Of a stretch of DNA of 64,000 nucleotides, positions 24,165-36,406 are shown one piece after another. This DNA is from Polytrichum commune. Lineage: Eukaryota; Streptophyta; Polytrichopsida; Polytrichales; Polytrichaceae. Numbering within the stretch: the stretch's first letter is position 1; the number at the start of each line of letters is the position of its first letter. The stretch lies in assembly GCA_950295325.1 (NCBI GenBank), contig OX485809.1, positions 23,436,001-23,500,000 on the forward strand, read 5' to 3'. Both the position numbers and the translations under genes were made by a program. Under the pieces are notes generated by a model. It had not been told where the DNA came from. It worked only from the letters and a program-made list of their open reading frames with translations, and did not search any database.

Positions 24165-25626
24165 AGTGCACAAAGCTCCAATCTAACTGAATGCTACTTG
24201 CTGGGAACTTCAATAATTGAATTCTTGCTATTGGCAACTTTCCTTCTCCAAAGGCTATCCTGCCCGGGATGCAACCAATTAGAGGTTTCCAAAGAGGGTT
24301 TCCAGGTAAGAGGGCGTAATCTAAAACTGCTACCGACTTCAAAGGCTTTGAAGCTCTACTGTCCTTAACATCGATGGCCAATTGCTTTGCCCCACACATT
24401 AACAAATTGATAATGAATGTGCATGACATGTTCAAACAATAAGATATGTGGTGTTCATAACAAATTGATAATGAATGTGCTTAAGTGGGAGAACATTGTA
24501 CTTGAACTTGTTGGTATTGTAGAGTGAGTAATGTGCTAAGTATTGTCTTCGGCCCCATGTTTGAGAATATCAATAAGTGACATGTATTGGTGTGGATTGT
24601 TATAATAAAATCAACAATGAGCTGATAATTTCTAGATATATCCATGGTAATAGGAACATGGGTCTAGGCACACTTGAGATAATAGGTTAAGAACCAAGGA
24701 CAATTACTTAACCAAAAAAAAAAAGGCAGTTCATATACTTTACTTTGGATGGATGAGGTAGGTTGTTTTGCTTATTGCATGCAGTTGGAATCTTGCCATG
24801 TGAAACTCTTCAATTTGGTGCCTTTTTTCTTTCTTTCCCTCCGTTATTTCATTCATTCAAATTCCCCTTTTGCAATTTCCCCCCAATTTCAAATTAGGGT
24901 TTGGGGTTTTAGAGTTGATATTGCCCTCTTAGCCACCGTGCTTCATGAGTCTATGCTCTCAATTACTTTGCCTCTACCTTGAATAACTAAGAAGAGGGTT
25001 TGAGCTTGAAGCTCTTGTATTCATAGTGATAAAGATAAAAAGGACCTACCTCTTCTACCCTTTGATCAACCACTCAATACATCTCTAAAACTTTTTGATA
25101 GAATTTGGTTCTTCTTGAGAAGAGGCCTCCCGTAGATCATTTGGCATCGACATGATAATGATGTGGTTTTCAATGCTAGTCAACAACATTTGGTAAAAAC
25201 ACACCAAGTGGTGTGGAACTTTGTACTTGACTATGGTGAATTGGAGTGGCAATGGACTCTCCATGACTTTGGCAAAACTCCGGATGTTCCCTATGAAGAT
25301 GTTCTTAACAAATTTAACTCGGTATGGTCTGTCAAAGGTCTTATTCTTACTCATAGCAATTTGTCGAGTTACTTGGAAGATTAGACCCTGATGGGCATTA
25401 TTTCTTGAGCCCCCTCGGTTTTACGCTGGTTCTCCCAAGCTAGCATATACTTTTCCTTTTGCAATTGCAAAATGCGCCCTCTTACCTGGAAACCCTCTTT
25501 GGAAACCTCTAATTGGTTGCATCCCGGGCAGGATAGCCTTTGGAGAAGGAAAGTTGCCAATAGCAAGAATTCAATTATTGAAGTTCCCAGCAAGTAGCAT
25601 TCAGTTAGATTGGAGCTTTGTGCACT
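24165..25626. repeat. Perfect 152 bp inverted repeat pair, left arm
   Basis: The 152 bp at 24165-24316 (starting AGTGCACAAAGCTCC) is the exact inverse of 25475-25626 by eye. The 1.16 kb between contains a LINE-like fragment and AT-rich DNA. Long perfect inverted ends suggest a Mutator-like or foldback insertion, but no clear target duplication is visible. Because the structure sits in both arms, the window holds four copies of the 152 bp sequence. Confidence 0.9.
25136..25384 (+). pseudogene. LINE-type reverse transcriptase tail fragment, left arm
   Basis: The frame 25136-25384 (starting IIWHRHDNDVVFNAS, ending at TAG 25382-25384) resembles the C-terminal region of plant non-LTR retrotransposon polyproteins, where an I-W-x-x-R-N-x-x-V-F-N motif follows the zinc-binding segment. 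It is preceded by an in-frame TAG (25133-25135) and lacks polymerase motifs, so it is a relic. The family assignment rests on pattern memory only. Confidence 0.4.
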
Positions 25627-26043
25627 CACAAGGAGCCCCGGAGGCCTTCCCCACTTGGGAAAGTCGCATGGTTTCCCATGTGAAAAGGGGGCCAGAAGAG
25701 TAGAGATCCTTCCCATGTGGGGAACGGCAAAAATGGGGAATTTTGAGCATTCCCCACATGGTCAGATGGGGAAGTTCCCCACATGGTAATAATTGCAGGA
25801 AAAAAAATTCCAACATTCTACGGACGACTTTCATCCACCATACCGAGGATGATGTTACCATATTTTCGTCCAAGAATGCAGATGATTTTCATCCATACAA
25901 CGTTGCAGTGTGCACCACTTTTCATCTGTAGGGATGTGTGTAAACATAAGCCGTTGCAAAGTAAAATAAACATTTTTTTCTTTATTTTTGCTTACATAAT
26001 AAAATATGTACATTCATAATGCACTTGCCATGCATTTGACCTA

Positions 26044-26211
26044 GCCACTCCCAACCGGCTGCAACAATTTCGGAGGCCACTTCTAACCGCCTCGGACAAT
26101 TTCAGAGGCCACTTCTAACAAGGTCCGACAATTTTAGAGGCCACTATTAACAACCTCTGCCAATTACGGACGCCACCTCTAACATGCTCCAACAATTTTG
26201 ATAGCCACTCT
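26044..26211. repeat. 32 bp minisatellite, about five units, left arm
   Basis: Units follow the pattern GGCCACTTCTAAC, a variable five to six bases, then GACAATTTCAGA. Five full, diverged units and a partial one are present. The array is non-coding and mirrored at 32050-32217. Confidence 0.85.
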
Positions 26212-27941
26212 AATGCAGGCTTCACAACGTAACAAAACACCAACCGCACTCGCTTCATTTCAACACAGTCCACAACAACCGGTTCTCAAGCATTTCCTTC
26301 CACTGGCACTGCTGCTGCAACAACTTGTGCACCCATGTCATCATGGGCCTGGGGGAGGTTCTTCACATTGGTCTTCCATCACAAACCACCGCATGTCCTT
26401 GGCAGGTTCCCTATTCATTCTTCTCGTACGAACTCTCCACCATTCGTTGTGCTGCGCACCGAATCCCTGCGTCTGCCTTTCCTCAGAGATTTTACTTCAC
26501 TATGGAGCCAACTCATCAATGTGTTAAAGCCACATAATGAAAATCTTACCATCATCAACATACAAGAACATATGTTATGCATCCATGTTGACGATGCAAA
26601 ATATAAGGTCTACGGTGACAACATTACCTAGGTGCAACCTGACCTCGCCTGCATTCTGCTTCCATATCAGGTAGAACTGAAGGTTTTTGAAGTGCGCTCT
26701 CTAGCAGCTCAAGGGCCAAGGAACATGTCTTTTCGTGTTTCTCTAGTACCACTGTTGAAACACCCCAAAAGCTATGTGTCTTACTAACTTCACAAGTCAT
26801 CATTATTGTTAATCTATCCTTATTGTAGGATGTTTGCAGTGAATTAAGGTTAATCTGCTGAAGCTTTCCCTAATAATATATGGTGGCAGGTGACTGCAAA
26901 ACGAACGAATTTACCAGGAATGAAGCCAAGCCTGGCTACATGCTGCACCAGCTGAGTAGCGCGTAAGTTTTGCAATTCTTGCTCCCTTCCAAGATACCTA
27001 TGAAAGAGTATGTTGACTGTAAGTGAAGAACATTACAGTGGGATTCCTGTCGATCGCAGGAATATGTCCACCATTCTTCTTTTGAAGTAAGCATGAATTG
27101 TATGTGCAGTGTATGTCACTGGAAGGTCCAGGTTTGTTGATTGAGAATTGAAGATTATTGATTGAAAATTATTGGCTTGCATTGCACTTGTATATCCTAG
27201 TATGGAAGAGTATGTGCTCTTGGTTTCAGGGCTAGAGATATCCTTTTGAACTTGAGTTTGGTGATTGTAACAGGTATTGCAAAATTCGACAATCCGCACC
27301 TACCAGGGACAAAAAAGGTCATGTGCAAGCTAAGTTGTGACATCTTTTTACTTCGTCTTGATTGCTGATATGAGAAGTTCCGTAGTTCCCCTGAGTTTTG
27401 TAGTATGAGAGTACTTTGTCTTGGGTTACATTGTTGTTGGATAGGGGTAGATGAGAGCAATTCCACCTAGAATGCACAACTCACTTACGTTCATGAAGTG
27501 CTTGCAAAGATTCACCCTGCATGTTTGTCCCGATCAGTGGGACGGTCTTGTATGTTCATCTCTGAGTGCAGGGAGGTGTGTACTACAGTATTCCACACCT
27601 GCAATTTTTATGGCTGTAATTGTGGATATTGTTGAGGCTCAAACCTTGTGTGCTGGTATTCGTTGTGCTTCTCACAATAGATGTAGATATTAATGGCCTT
27701 AATATTTCCTAATTAAATGGGAATCACAATTTCAAACGATTGTATCTTGCTAAAAAAGAATGGACCTGTTTGGGGACATGGCATTAGAACAAGAGTTCAC
27801 AAAGTTCCAGCAATTGAAACTAAGTTTATTTTATAATCTAGGGTATAACAGTCCAATTAAGGGGTGCGTATTCTATCTTTCATTTGCAGGTGCAAGTACA
27901 ACAGTTTGGAAGGTAGCACTGTATTGCAGACGAAGCGAAAC
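26212..27941. other. Flank of the WW gene, no confirmed exon
   Basis: Several open frames of 60-110 codons exist, but none has coding character or joins to the WW gene by a realistic intron. An open frame at 27760-27863 would need a 26 bp intron to reach the acceptor at 27889. An upstream 5' exon of the WW gene may lie here. Mirror: 30320-32049. Confidence 0.4.
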
Positions 27942-28852
27942 ATGTCAGGAGCGGAGAAAATTGCATTGTGGAGGATCGCAACAGACTCCTCCACTGGGAG
28001 CATATATTTTTACAACATGGAGAGTAGAGAAGTGCAATGGGATCCTCCTACAGTGACGTTAACTAGAAGTCTAGGAGCGGAATGGAAATGCACAATGGAT
28101 GTACAATCAGGTCAGAAAGTGTAAGAAGAATATTTTAGTGACACTGTCAATTGTCAAACGCAGAAAATATTATGATTGCAATAGAAGTAGGCAGAAAATT
28201 TTGTGCATGTATTTTTTGACTGAAATTACACTGGAATGCTGTGCGCAGGCAACGTATACTATTACAATGAAACAACAGGTGACGTCACATGGGAGCACCC
28301 AGAATCTTTGTCTGCAAGTAATGGAGGGCGGGCCACACAGATGCGTTCCGGGGTTATTGTGGAAGACACAACGGGGGTTATCGCAGACCGACAACGTATG
28401 CTATGTGCACAAGTGAAGTTCTTGTATCATTTGCACTTAAATCCTCGGAATGTTATGATTCGCATTGCATTGCTTGAAGCTGTGATTTGAATGTAAATGG
28501 ACATATTTATGAAAGATTGAACATTGTACGTAATCATGATGTATATGTATAAGATGAGCTTTGATAATTATGGTCTCAGGTTGGCGCGATGCCACCACCT
28601 ACATACGATCGCATATTCAAATCAAAATTGGTCAGAACGAAAGATCGAAATGAAAAATATGGGAAGTCGTATCTGCGAGAATACAAACATAGCGTTGTCT
28701 GGCGTGCTCACTTGGAGAACATGAAGATTATAAGAAAATCATGGTTCAATCCTCCCGGTGCAGAAGCACGTAGATTTTTACACGGCAATTTTAAAAACAA
28801 TAAAAAACTAAAGACAAAGGTAAAAAACTACATAAAAAAAATTGGACGCTGA
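27942..28852 (+). CDS. Tandem WW-domain protein, left-arm copy
   Basis: Inferred exons are 27942-28110, 28249-28412 and 28580-28852, in phase, giving about 201 residues. The first WW domain (W in LWRIATDSSTG, aromatic pair YFYN, second W in QWDPP) lies around residues 9-37. The second spans the first intron: W in GAEWKC, then NVYYYNETTGDVTWEHP. WW domains bind proline-rich ligands, as in Prp40-like splicing proteins and other adaptors. The remaining ~100 residues are basic (PPPTYDRIFKSKLVRTKDR near the start; Lys-rich end) and I do not recognise them. A splice acceptor at 27889 precedes the chosen Met, so a 5' exon may exist. It points toward the palindrome centre. Confidence 0.75.
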
Positions 28853-29084
28853 ACCGTTGACATTGTTTTGTTATAACATACATTGCAATCACAGTGTTAT
28901 GACGATGTCATGGGAAGTAGAAGACATATATGAATACTTTATGCAGATGAAAATGGATTTTTTTAAGAAGTGAGACCACGACAGATAGCACACTCATTGT
29001 TTATTGGTCTGTTGTTTATTAACTGCCTGTACCCGCCACTTCAATGAATTTTAGTGTGAGCAACTGTGGACAGATCTTGGATTT

Positions 29085-29176
29085 ATGTGAGCATCCCATA
29101 AAAACAAATTGCATTTGTGGCATTCCATCTAGAGATTCACTGTGCATTGAACCCCAAATCCATCCCTGGTGTACGC
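29085..29176. other. Palindrome spacer, 92 bp
   Basis: This unique sequence separates the two arms. It has no ORF or clear repeat of its own. The arms abut at ATTT 29081-29084 and AAAT 29177-29180. Both WW genes converge on it from about 230 bp away. Confidence 0.9.
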
Positions 29177-29408
29177 AAATCCAAGATCTGTCCACAGTTG
29201 CTCACACTAAAATTCATTGAAGTGGCGGGTACAGGCAGTTAATAAACAACAGACCAATAAACAATGAGTGTGCTATCTGTCGTGGTCTCACTTCTTAAAA
29301 AAATCCATTTTCATCTGCATAAAGTATTCATATATGTCTTCTACTTCCCATGACATCGTCATAACACTGTGATTGCAATGTATGTTATAACAAAACAATG
29401 TCAACGGT

Positions 29409-30319
29409 TCAGCGTCCAATTTTTTTTATGTAGTTTTTTACCTTTGTCTTTAGTTTTTTATTGTTTTTAAAATTGCCGTGTAAAAATCTACGTGCTTCTG
29501 CACCGGGAGGATTGAACCATGATTTTCTTATAATCTTCATGTTCTCCAAGTGAGCACGCCAGACAACGCTATGTTTGTATTCTCGCAGATACGACTTCCC
29601 ATATTTTTCATTTCGATCTTTCGTTCTGACCAATTTTGATTTGAATATGCGATCGTATGTAGGTGGTGGCATCGCGCCAACCTGAGACCATAATTATCAA
29701 AGCTCATCTTATACATATACATCATGATTACGTACAATGTTCAATCTTTCATAAATATGTCCATTTACATTCAAATCACAGCTTCAAGCAATGCAATGCG
29801 AATCATAACATTCCGAGGATTTAAGTGCAAATGATACAAGAACTTCACTTGTGCACATAGCATACGTTGTCGGTCTGCGATAACCCCCGTTGTGTCTTCC
29901 ACAATAACCCCGGAACGCATCTGTGTGGCCCGCCCTCCATTACTTGCAGACAAAGATTCTGGGTGCTCCCATGTGACGTCACCTGTTGTTTCATTGTAAT
30001 AGTATACGTTGCCTGCGCACAGCATTCCAGTGTAATTTCAGTCAAAAAATACATGCACAAAATTTTCTGCCTACTTCTATTGCAATCATAATATTTTCTG
30101 CGTTTGACAATTGACAGTGTCACTAAAATATTCTTCTTACACTTTCTGACCTGATTGTACATCCATTGTGCATTTCCATTCCGCTCCTAGACTTCTAGTT
30201 AACGTCACTGTAGGAGGATCCCATTGCACTTCTCTACTCTCCATGTTGTAAAAATATATGCTCCCAGTGGAGGAGTCTGTTGCGATCCTCCACAATGCAA
30301 TTTTCTCCGCTCCTGACAT
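29409..30319 (-). CDS. Tandem WW-domain protein, right-arm copy
   Basis: Mirror copy of the gene at 27942-28852, with exons 30151-30319, 29849-30012 and 29409-29681 (minus strand). The predicted protein is identical over all exons I compared. It is tail-to-tail with its twin across about 560 bp, so read-through transcripts could form double-stranded RNA. Annotation and doubts are as for the left copy. Confidence 0.75.
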
Positions 30320-32049
30320 GTTTCGCTTCGTCTGCAATACAGTGCTACCTTCCAAACTGTTGTACTTGCACCTGCAAATGAAAGATAGAATACGCACCCC
30401 TTAATTGGACTGTTATACCCTAGATTATAAAATAAACTTAGTTTCAATTGCTGGAACTTTGTGAACTCTTGTTCTAATGCCATGTCCCCAAACAGGTCCA
30501 TTCTTTTTTAGCAAGATACAATCGTTTGAAATTGTGATTCCCATTTAATTAGGAAATATTAAGGCCATTAATATCTACATCTATTGTGAGAAGCACAACG
30601 AATACCAGCACACAAGGTTTGAGCCTCAACAATATCCACAATTACAGCCATAAAAATTGCAGGTGTGGAATACTGTAGTACACACCTCCCTGCACTCAGA
30701 GATGAACATACAAGACCGTCCCACTGATCGGGACAAACATGCAGGGTGAATCTTTGCAAGCACTTCATGAACGTAAGTGAGTTGTGCATTCTAGGTGGAA
30801 TTGCTCTCATCTACCCCTATCCAACAACAATGTAACCCAAGACAAAGTACTCTCATACTACAAAACTCAGGGGAACTACGGAACTTCTCATATCAGCAAT
30901 CAAGACGAAGTAAAAAGATGTCACAACTTAGCTTGCACATGACCTTTTTTGTCCCTGGTAGGTGCGGATTGTCGAATTTTGCAATACCTGTTACAATCAC
31001 CAAACTCAAGTTCAAAAGGATATCTCTAGCCCTGAAACCAAGAGCACATACTCTTCCATACTAGGATATACAAGTGCAATGCAAGCCAATAATTTTCAAT
31101 CAATAATCTTCAATTCTCAATCAACAAACCTGGACCTTCCAGTGACATACACTGCACATACAATTCATGCTTACTTCAAAAGAAGAATGGTGGACATATT
31201 CTTGCGATCGACAGGAATCCCACTGTAATGTTCTTCACTTACAGTCAACATACTCTTTCATAGGTATCTTGGAAGGGAGCAAGAATTGCAAAACTTACGC
31301 GCTACTCAGCTGGTGCAGCATGTAGCCAGGCTTGGCTTCATTCCTGGTAAATTCGTTCGTTTTGCAGTCACCTGCCACCATATATTATTAGGGAAAGCTT
31401 CAGCAGATTAACCTTAATTCACTGCAAACATCCTACAATAAGGATAGATTAACAATAATGATGACTTGTGAAGTTAGTAAGACACATAGCTTTTGGGGTG
31501 TTTCAACAGTGGTACTAGAGAAACACGAAAAGACATGTTCCTTGGCCCTTGAGCTGCTAGAGAGCGCACTTCAAAAACCTTCAGTTCTACCTGATATGGA
31601 AGCAGAATGCAGGCGAGGTCAGGTTGCACCTAGGTAATGTTGTCACCGTAGACCTTATATTTTGCATCGTCAACATGGATGCATAACATATGTTCTTGTA
31701 TGTTGATGATGGTAAGATTTTCATTATGTGGCTTTAACACATTGATGAGTTGGCTCCATAGTGAAGTAAAATCTCTGAGGAAAGGCAGACGCAGGGATTC
31801 GGTGCGCAGCACAACGAATGGTGGAGAGTTCGTACGAGAAGAATGAATAGGGAACCTGCCAAGGACATGCGGTGGTTTGTGATGGAAGACCAATGTGAAG
31901 AACCTCCCCCAGGCCCATGATGACATGGGTGCACAAGTTGTTGCAGCAGCAGTGCCAGTGGAAGGAAATGCTTGAGAACCGGTTGTTGTGGACTGTGTTG
32001 AAATGAAGCGAGTGCGGTTGGTGTTTTGTTACGTTGTGAAGCCTGCATT

Positions 32050-32217
32050 AGAGTGGCTATCAAAATTGTTGGAGCATGTTAGAGGTGGCGTCCGTAATTG
32101 GCAGAGGTTGTTAATAGTGGCCTCTAAAATTGTCGGACCTTGTTAGAAGTGGCCTCTGAAATTGTCCGAGGCGGTTAGAAGTGGCCTCCGAAATTGTTGC
32201 AGCCGGTTGGGAGTGGC
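32050..32217. repeat. 32 bp minisatellite, right arm
   Basis: Exact mirror of the array at 26044-26211. Keeping an unstable array unchanged in both arms argues that the arms separated very recently. Confidence 0.85.
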
Positions 32218-32634
32218 TAGGTCAAATGCATGGCAAGTGCATTATGAATGTACATATTTTATTATGTAAGCAAAAATAAAGAAAAAAATGTTTATTTTAC
32301 TTTGCAACGGCTTATGTTTACACACATCCCTACAGATGAAAAGTGGTGCACACTGCAACGTTGTATGGATGAAAATCATCTGCATTCTTGGACGAAAATA
32401 TGGTAACATCATCCTCGGTATGGTGGATGAAAGTCGTCCGTAGAATGTTGGAATTTTTTTTCCTGCAATTATTACCATGTGGGGAACTTCCCCATCTGAC
32501 CATGTGGGGAATGCTCAAAATTCCCCATTTTTGCCGTTCCCCACATGGGAAGGATCTCTACTCTTCTGGCCCCCTTTTCACATGGGAAACCATGCGACTT
32601 TCCCAAGTGGGGAAGGCCTCCGGGGCTCCTTGTG

Positions 32635-34096
32635 AGTGCACAAAGCTCCAATCTAACTGAATGCTACTTGCTGGGAACTTCAATAATTGAATTCTTGCTA
32701 TTGGCAACTTTCCTTCTCCAAAGGCTATCCTGCCCGGGATGCAACCAATTAGAGGTTTCCAAAGAGGGTTTCCAGGTAAGAGGGCGCATTTTGCAATTGC
32801 AAAAGGAAAAGTATATGCTAGCTTGGGAGAACCAGCGTAAAACCGAGGGGGCTCAAGAAATAATGCCCATCAGGGTCTAATCTTCCAAGTAACTCGACAA
32901 ATTGCTATGAGTAAGAATAAGACCTTTGACAGACCATACCGAGTTAAATTTGTTAAGAACATCTTCATAGGGAACATCCGGAGTTTTGCCAAAGTCATGG
33001 AGAGTCCATTGCCACTCCAATTCACCATAGTCAAGTACAAAGTTCCACACCACTTGGTGTGTTTTTACCAAATGTTGTTGACTAGCATTGAAAACCACAT
33101 CATTATCATGTCGATGCCAAATGATCTACGGGAGGCCTCTTCTCAAGAAGAACCAAATTCTATCAAAAAGTTTTAGAGATGTATTGAGTGGTTGATCAAA
33201 GGGTAGAAGAGGTAGGTCCTTTTTATCTTTATCACTATGAATACAAGAGCTTCAAGCTCAAACCCTCTTCTTAGTTATTCAAGGTAGAGGCAAAGTAATT
33301 GAGAGCATAGACTCATGAAGCACGGTGGCTAAGAGGGCAATATCAACTCTAAAACCCCAAACCCTAATTTGAAATTGGGGGGAAATTGCAAAAGGGGAAT
33401 TTGAATGAATGAAATAACGGAGGGAAAGAAAGAAAAAAGGCACCAAATTGAAGAGTTTCACATGGCAAGATTCCAACTGCATGCAATAAGCAAAACAACC
33501 TACCTCATCCATCCAAAGTAAAGTATATGAACTGCCTTTTTTTTTTTGGTTAAGTAATTGTCCTTGGTTCTTAACCTATTATCTCAAGTGTGCCTAGACC
33601 CATGTTCCTATTACCATGGATATATCTAGAAATTATCAGCTCATTGTTGATTTTATTATAACAATCCACACCAATACATGTCACTTATTGATATTCTCAA
33701 ACATGGGGCCGAAGACAATACTTAGCACATTACTCACTCTACAATACCAACAAGTTCAAGTACAATGTTCTCCCACTTAAGCACATTCATTATCAATTTG
33801 TTATGAACACCACATATCTTATTGTTTGAACATGTCATGCACATTCATTATCAATTTGTTAATGTGTGGGGCAAAGCAATTGGCCATCGATGATAAGGAC
33901 AGTAGAGCTTCAAAGCCTTTGAAGTCGGTAGCAGTTTTAGATTACGCCCTCTTACCTGGAAACCCTCTTTGGAAACCTCTAATTGGTTGCATCCCGGGCA
34001 GGATAGCCTTTGGAGAAGGAAAGTTGCCAATAGCAAGAATTCAATTATTGAAGTTCCCAGCAAGTAGCATTCAGTTAGATTGGAGCTTTGTGCACT
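32635..34096. repeat. Perfect 152 bp inverted repeat pair, right arm
   Basis: Mirror of 24165-25626, with copies at 32635-32786 and 33945-34096. The single arm difference I noticed (33893 against 24368) lies just outside the 33945 copy. Confidence 0.9.
32877..33125 (-). pseudogene. LINE-type fragment, right arm
   Basis: Mirror of 25136-25384, with the same frame and the same upstream nonsense codon. Confidence 0.4.
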
Positions 34097-34720
34097 GTTA
34101 CATTGAAATTTCCAGTAAATTTGTCGAAAAGCTCAATTTATTTATAGTGAGCACGAGATCCAAACCTCAGAAAATAAAACTCATGATATCCTATCTCTCC
34201 ATTCGCATCCGTAAAGAACCTTTCCATGATTAAATATATTCAGATGCACCCTGTACAATAGGTCCATCAAGTAATGTCTGTGCACAGGAAAACCTTGGCG
34301 CGCAACCGTGTATGAAGATGTATGCAGGAATTAAGGTGATGGTTAAGCAAGTTCTAAATTGGACTGCCAAGTTACCACCTGGAATATCACGCGCTAAGGA
34401 TCATAATATTCCGCAGGGAAAATGAATCTACAGTATCGAATTCAAGCCAAACTCTAGTTACCTCGAGCTACAGTGCACTGCCAATGGTGCCTCTAGGTTA
34501 CAACGATTACAATCAAATGCCACAACACGGAATCGTAGTTCCGGATCATATTATTCAACCAATTCAAACTTTCAAACATTATAAAAATCTGGCATAGCCG
34601 AAATGGAGGTAAACAAATTTCTCAACCTTCTGTAATTAATAGGGACACACAAATTCTGTGTTGGTAACTACAGGGTACTAACATAATTATTCCAGACACT
34701 GTCAAGCTATCGTCAACTAA

Positions 34721-36067
34721 CTATACAACGTCGTATTTGCATTCAGGATAGGCTAGGGAATTTTCCCAGCAGTAATCGTATTTGAGCCAGTTAGCCCTCA
34801 CCCCCTCCATCTGATGCAATTCGTGCACAGTAAGGTTCCTGGCTGCAGCACTGGGATTCGCATATTTGCTACTCTGGCATGCGGCTATTGCGGCAGTGGT
34901 GTTCGCGCAAGAACAGCCGTTGAAAGTATAGTTTCTATATGTTGCGACGAAAGGAGCGGCTGTCCAATCGATCTTAATTCTTCCTCCTTCAGTTGCCCAG
35001 CTATCCCCATCCCAAATACTGCCATATACTTGCATGGGCTGGTGGTTGGGATATGGTGTCGCAGTCTCGTTCCTTACGAATTCCCTGATGGGAATATCGT
35101 CCACCCAGAACCTGCAAGTGCGATCCACTCTTTTAGGAGGTGCGAAAATAAGAAAAGAAAAAACATAAATTTATGAACATTTCGCATCTGAACGAGATCT
35201 CAGGTTAATTGGCAGTACTTACTTGACAATGTCCTGGTTCCATTGAAATCCGTATTTGTGGAATGCCGCGGTTGGGTCGAAAGGGAGCCTGTATTGGATC
35301 TCCCTTCCTCCCGTGCCGTTAACGAAGATATTGGTATGGAGGATATAAGGTTGCCCTGAAGTATTTCCTAGAAACTCAAAGTCGAACTCATCATGGTTCG
35401 AGCCTTGAGAAGATAGCTGCAAATGCAATTGCTATATGTCAGGATGTGTCACGGCTTTAACAGACACTGAGAGCTGATTTAACCCATACAACTTCAAACC
35501 GATCATGAAGTTAATTTTTTTCGAGAACATCTGCTGGGCCTATTTGCAAATCAATGTACACATCACTGACTCTACACTGAAACTCACGTAAAAAGTTGTC
35601 ACGGTGCCTGCGGAGTTGTTGGGGACCAATTTCATGTACATGCTGAAGTCCCCGAAGAGATAAGACTGTTTTGAATTGAATCCAGAAGCTGCATGCATTC
35701 GAAGAAGGTGATGTGATCAGCTCTAAATCAGCATTGCGTTCAGCACTGGAATCCAAATCTCATAAAAGTGCACAATCATCTAGGGAACATAGATCTAACA
35801 GAAGCCACATTGACCTTCAATGAACGAAAGCATCTGGAAAGCCCCTCAGGAATTAGATGATATAACAGCGGTCACGCAAGAGGACTAACCATACAACTGG
35901 TCGAGCCAAATTTTTGTCGTCATGCCATCAGCGGAGACATTGATATTCTTGGTCCAGGGGGGACCGAATGTCTGGTTGAATGGCTTCTGTGCATTGATGC
36001 CACCAACCACGCTCAGACACAACAAGACCGCGATGGCGATCATGCTGAAGCCACTCAATGTCCTCAT
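34721..36067 (-). CDS. Xyloglucan endotransglucosylase/hydrolase, right-arm copy
   Basis: Mirror copy of the left-arm XTH, with exons 35890-36067, 35588-35688, 35223-35416 and 34721-35111. Reading frame, signal peptide, [11 protein letters not shown] active site and splice sites are unchanged, and the TATA-like box is kept, so both copies look able to work. Two identical secreted enzymes would raise gene dosage. It could not be told from its twin by short reads. Confidence 0.93.
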
Positions 36068-36398
36068 GATTGAAACCTGCATGAATCACCGTTACCAATG
36101 TTCGGGGAGATCCAATGTCAACGTTGCCAAATCCAGTGTGGAACTCAATGGAGCTGAAAAGCTCGGTTCTTTCTTCCGAAGTCTTATGCAACAATGAGGC
36201 AGAAGTGCAGATCGTACTCCAAAATGAGCTAGACTATATTTAGATACGACAATGCCAACCTAATAGATCCTGTCTGTAACCAGGCAAATTTCAATTGAGA
36301 AGAGGGCCGGGGTTCTCTGATGAAGATGATCACGGTGACAGGAGACTGTCGTGCTGCGAATGCAGCGACGGAGTAATGAGCATTGGTGCTTACCAGGG

Positions 36399-36406
36399 CT
36401 TTTATA
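36399..36406 (-). promoter_or_regulatory. Candidate TATA box of right-arm XTH
   Basis: Mirror of TATAAAAG at 21855-21862, same spacing to the start codon. Confidence 0.5.

Noticed and set aside
24028..24435. 135-codon minus-strand ORF and its mirror
   Set aside because: It runs through the 152 bp inverted repeat and has no recognisable domain. The one arm difference changes Val to Asp, which only helped confirm the substitution.
26044..26211. CRISPR-like array
   Set aside because: The units are contiguous diverged tandem repeats with no unique spacers, in a plant genome.
27760..27863. Upstream coding exon for the WW gene
   Set aside because: The phase fits, but the implied intron is 26 bp, far below plant intron size.
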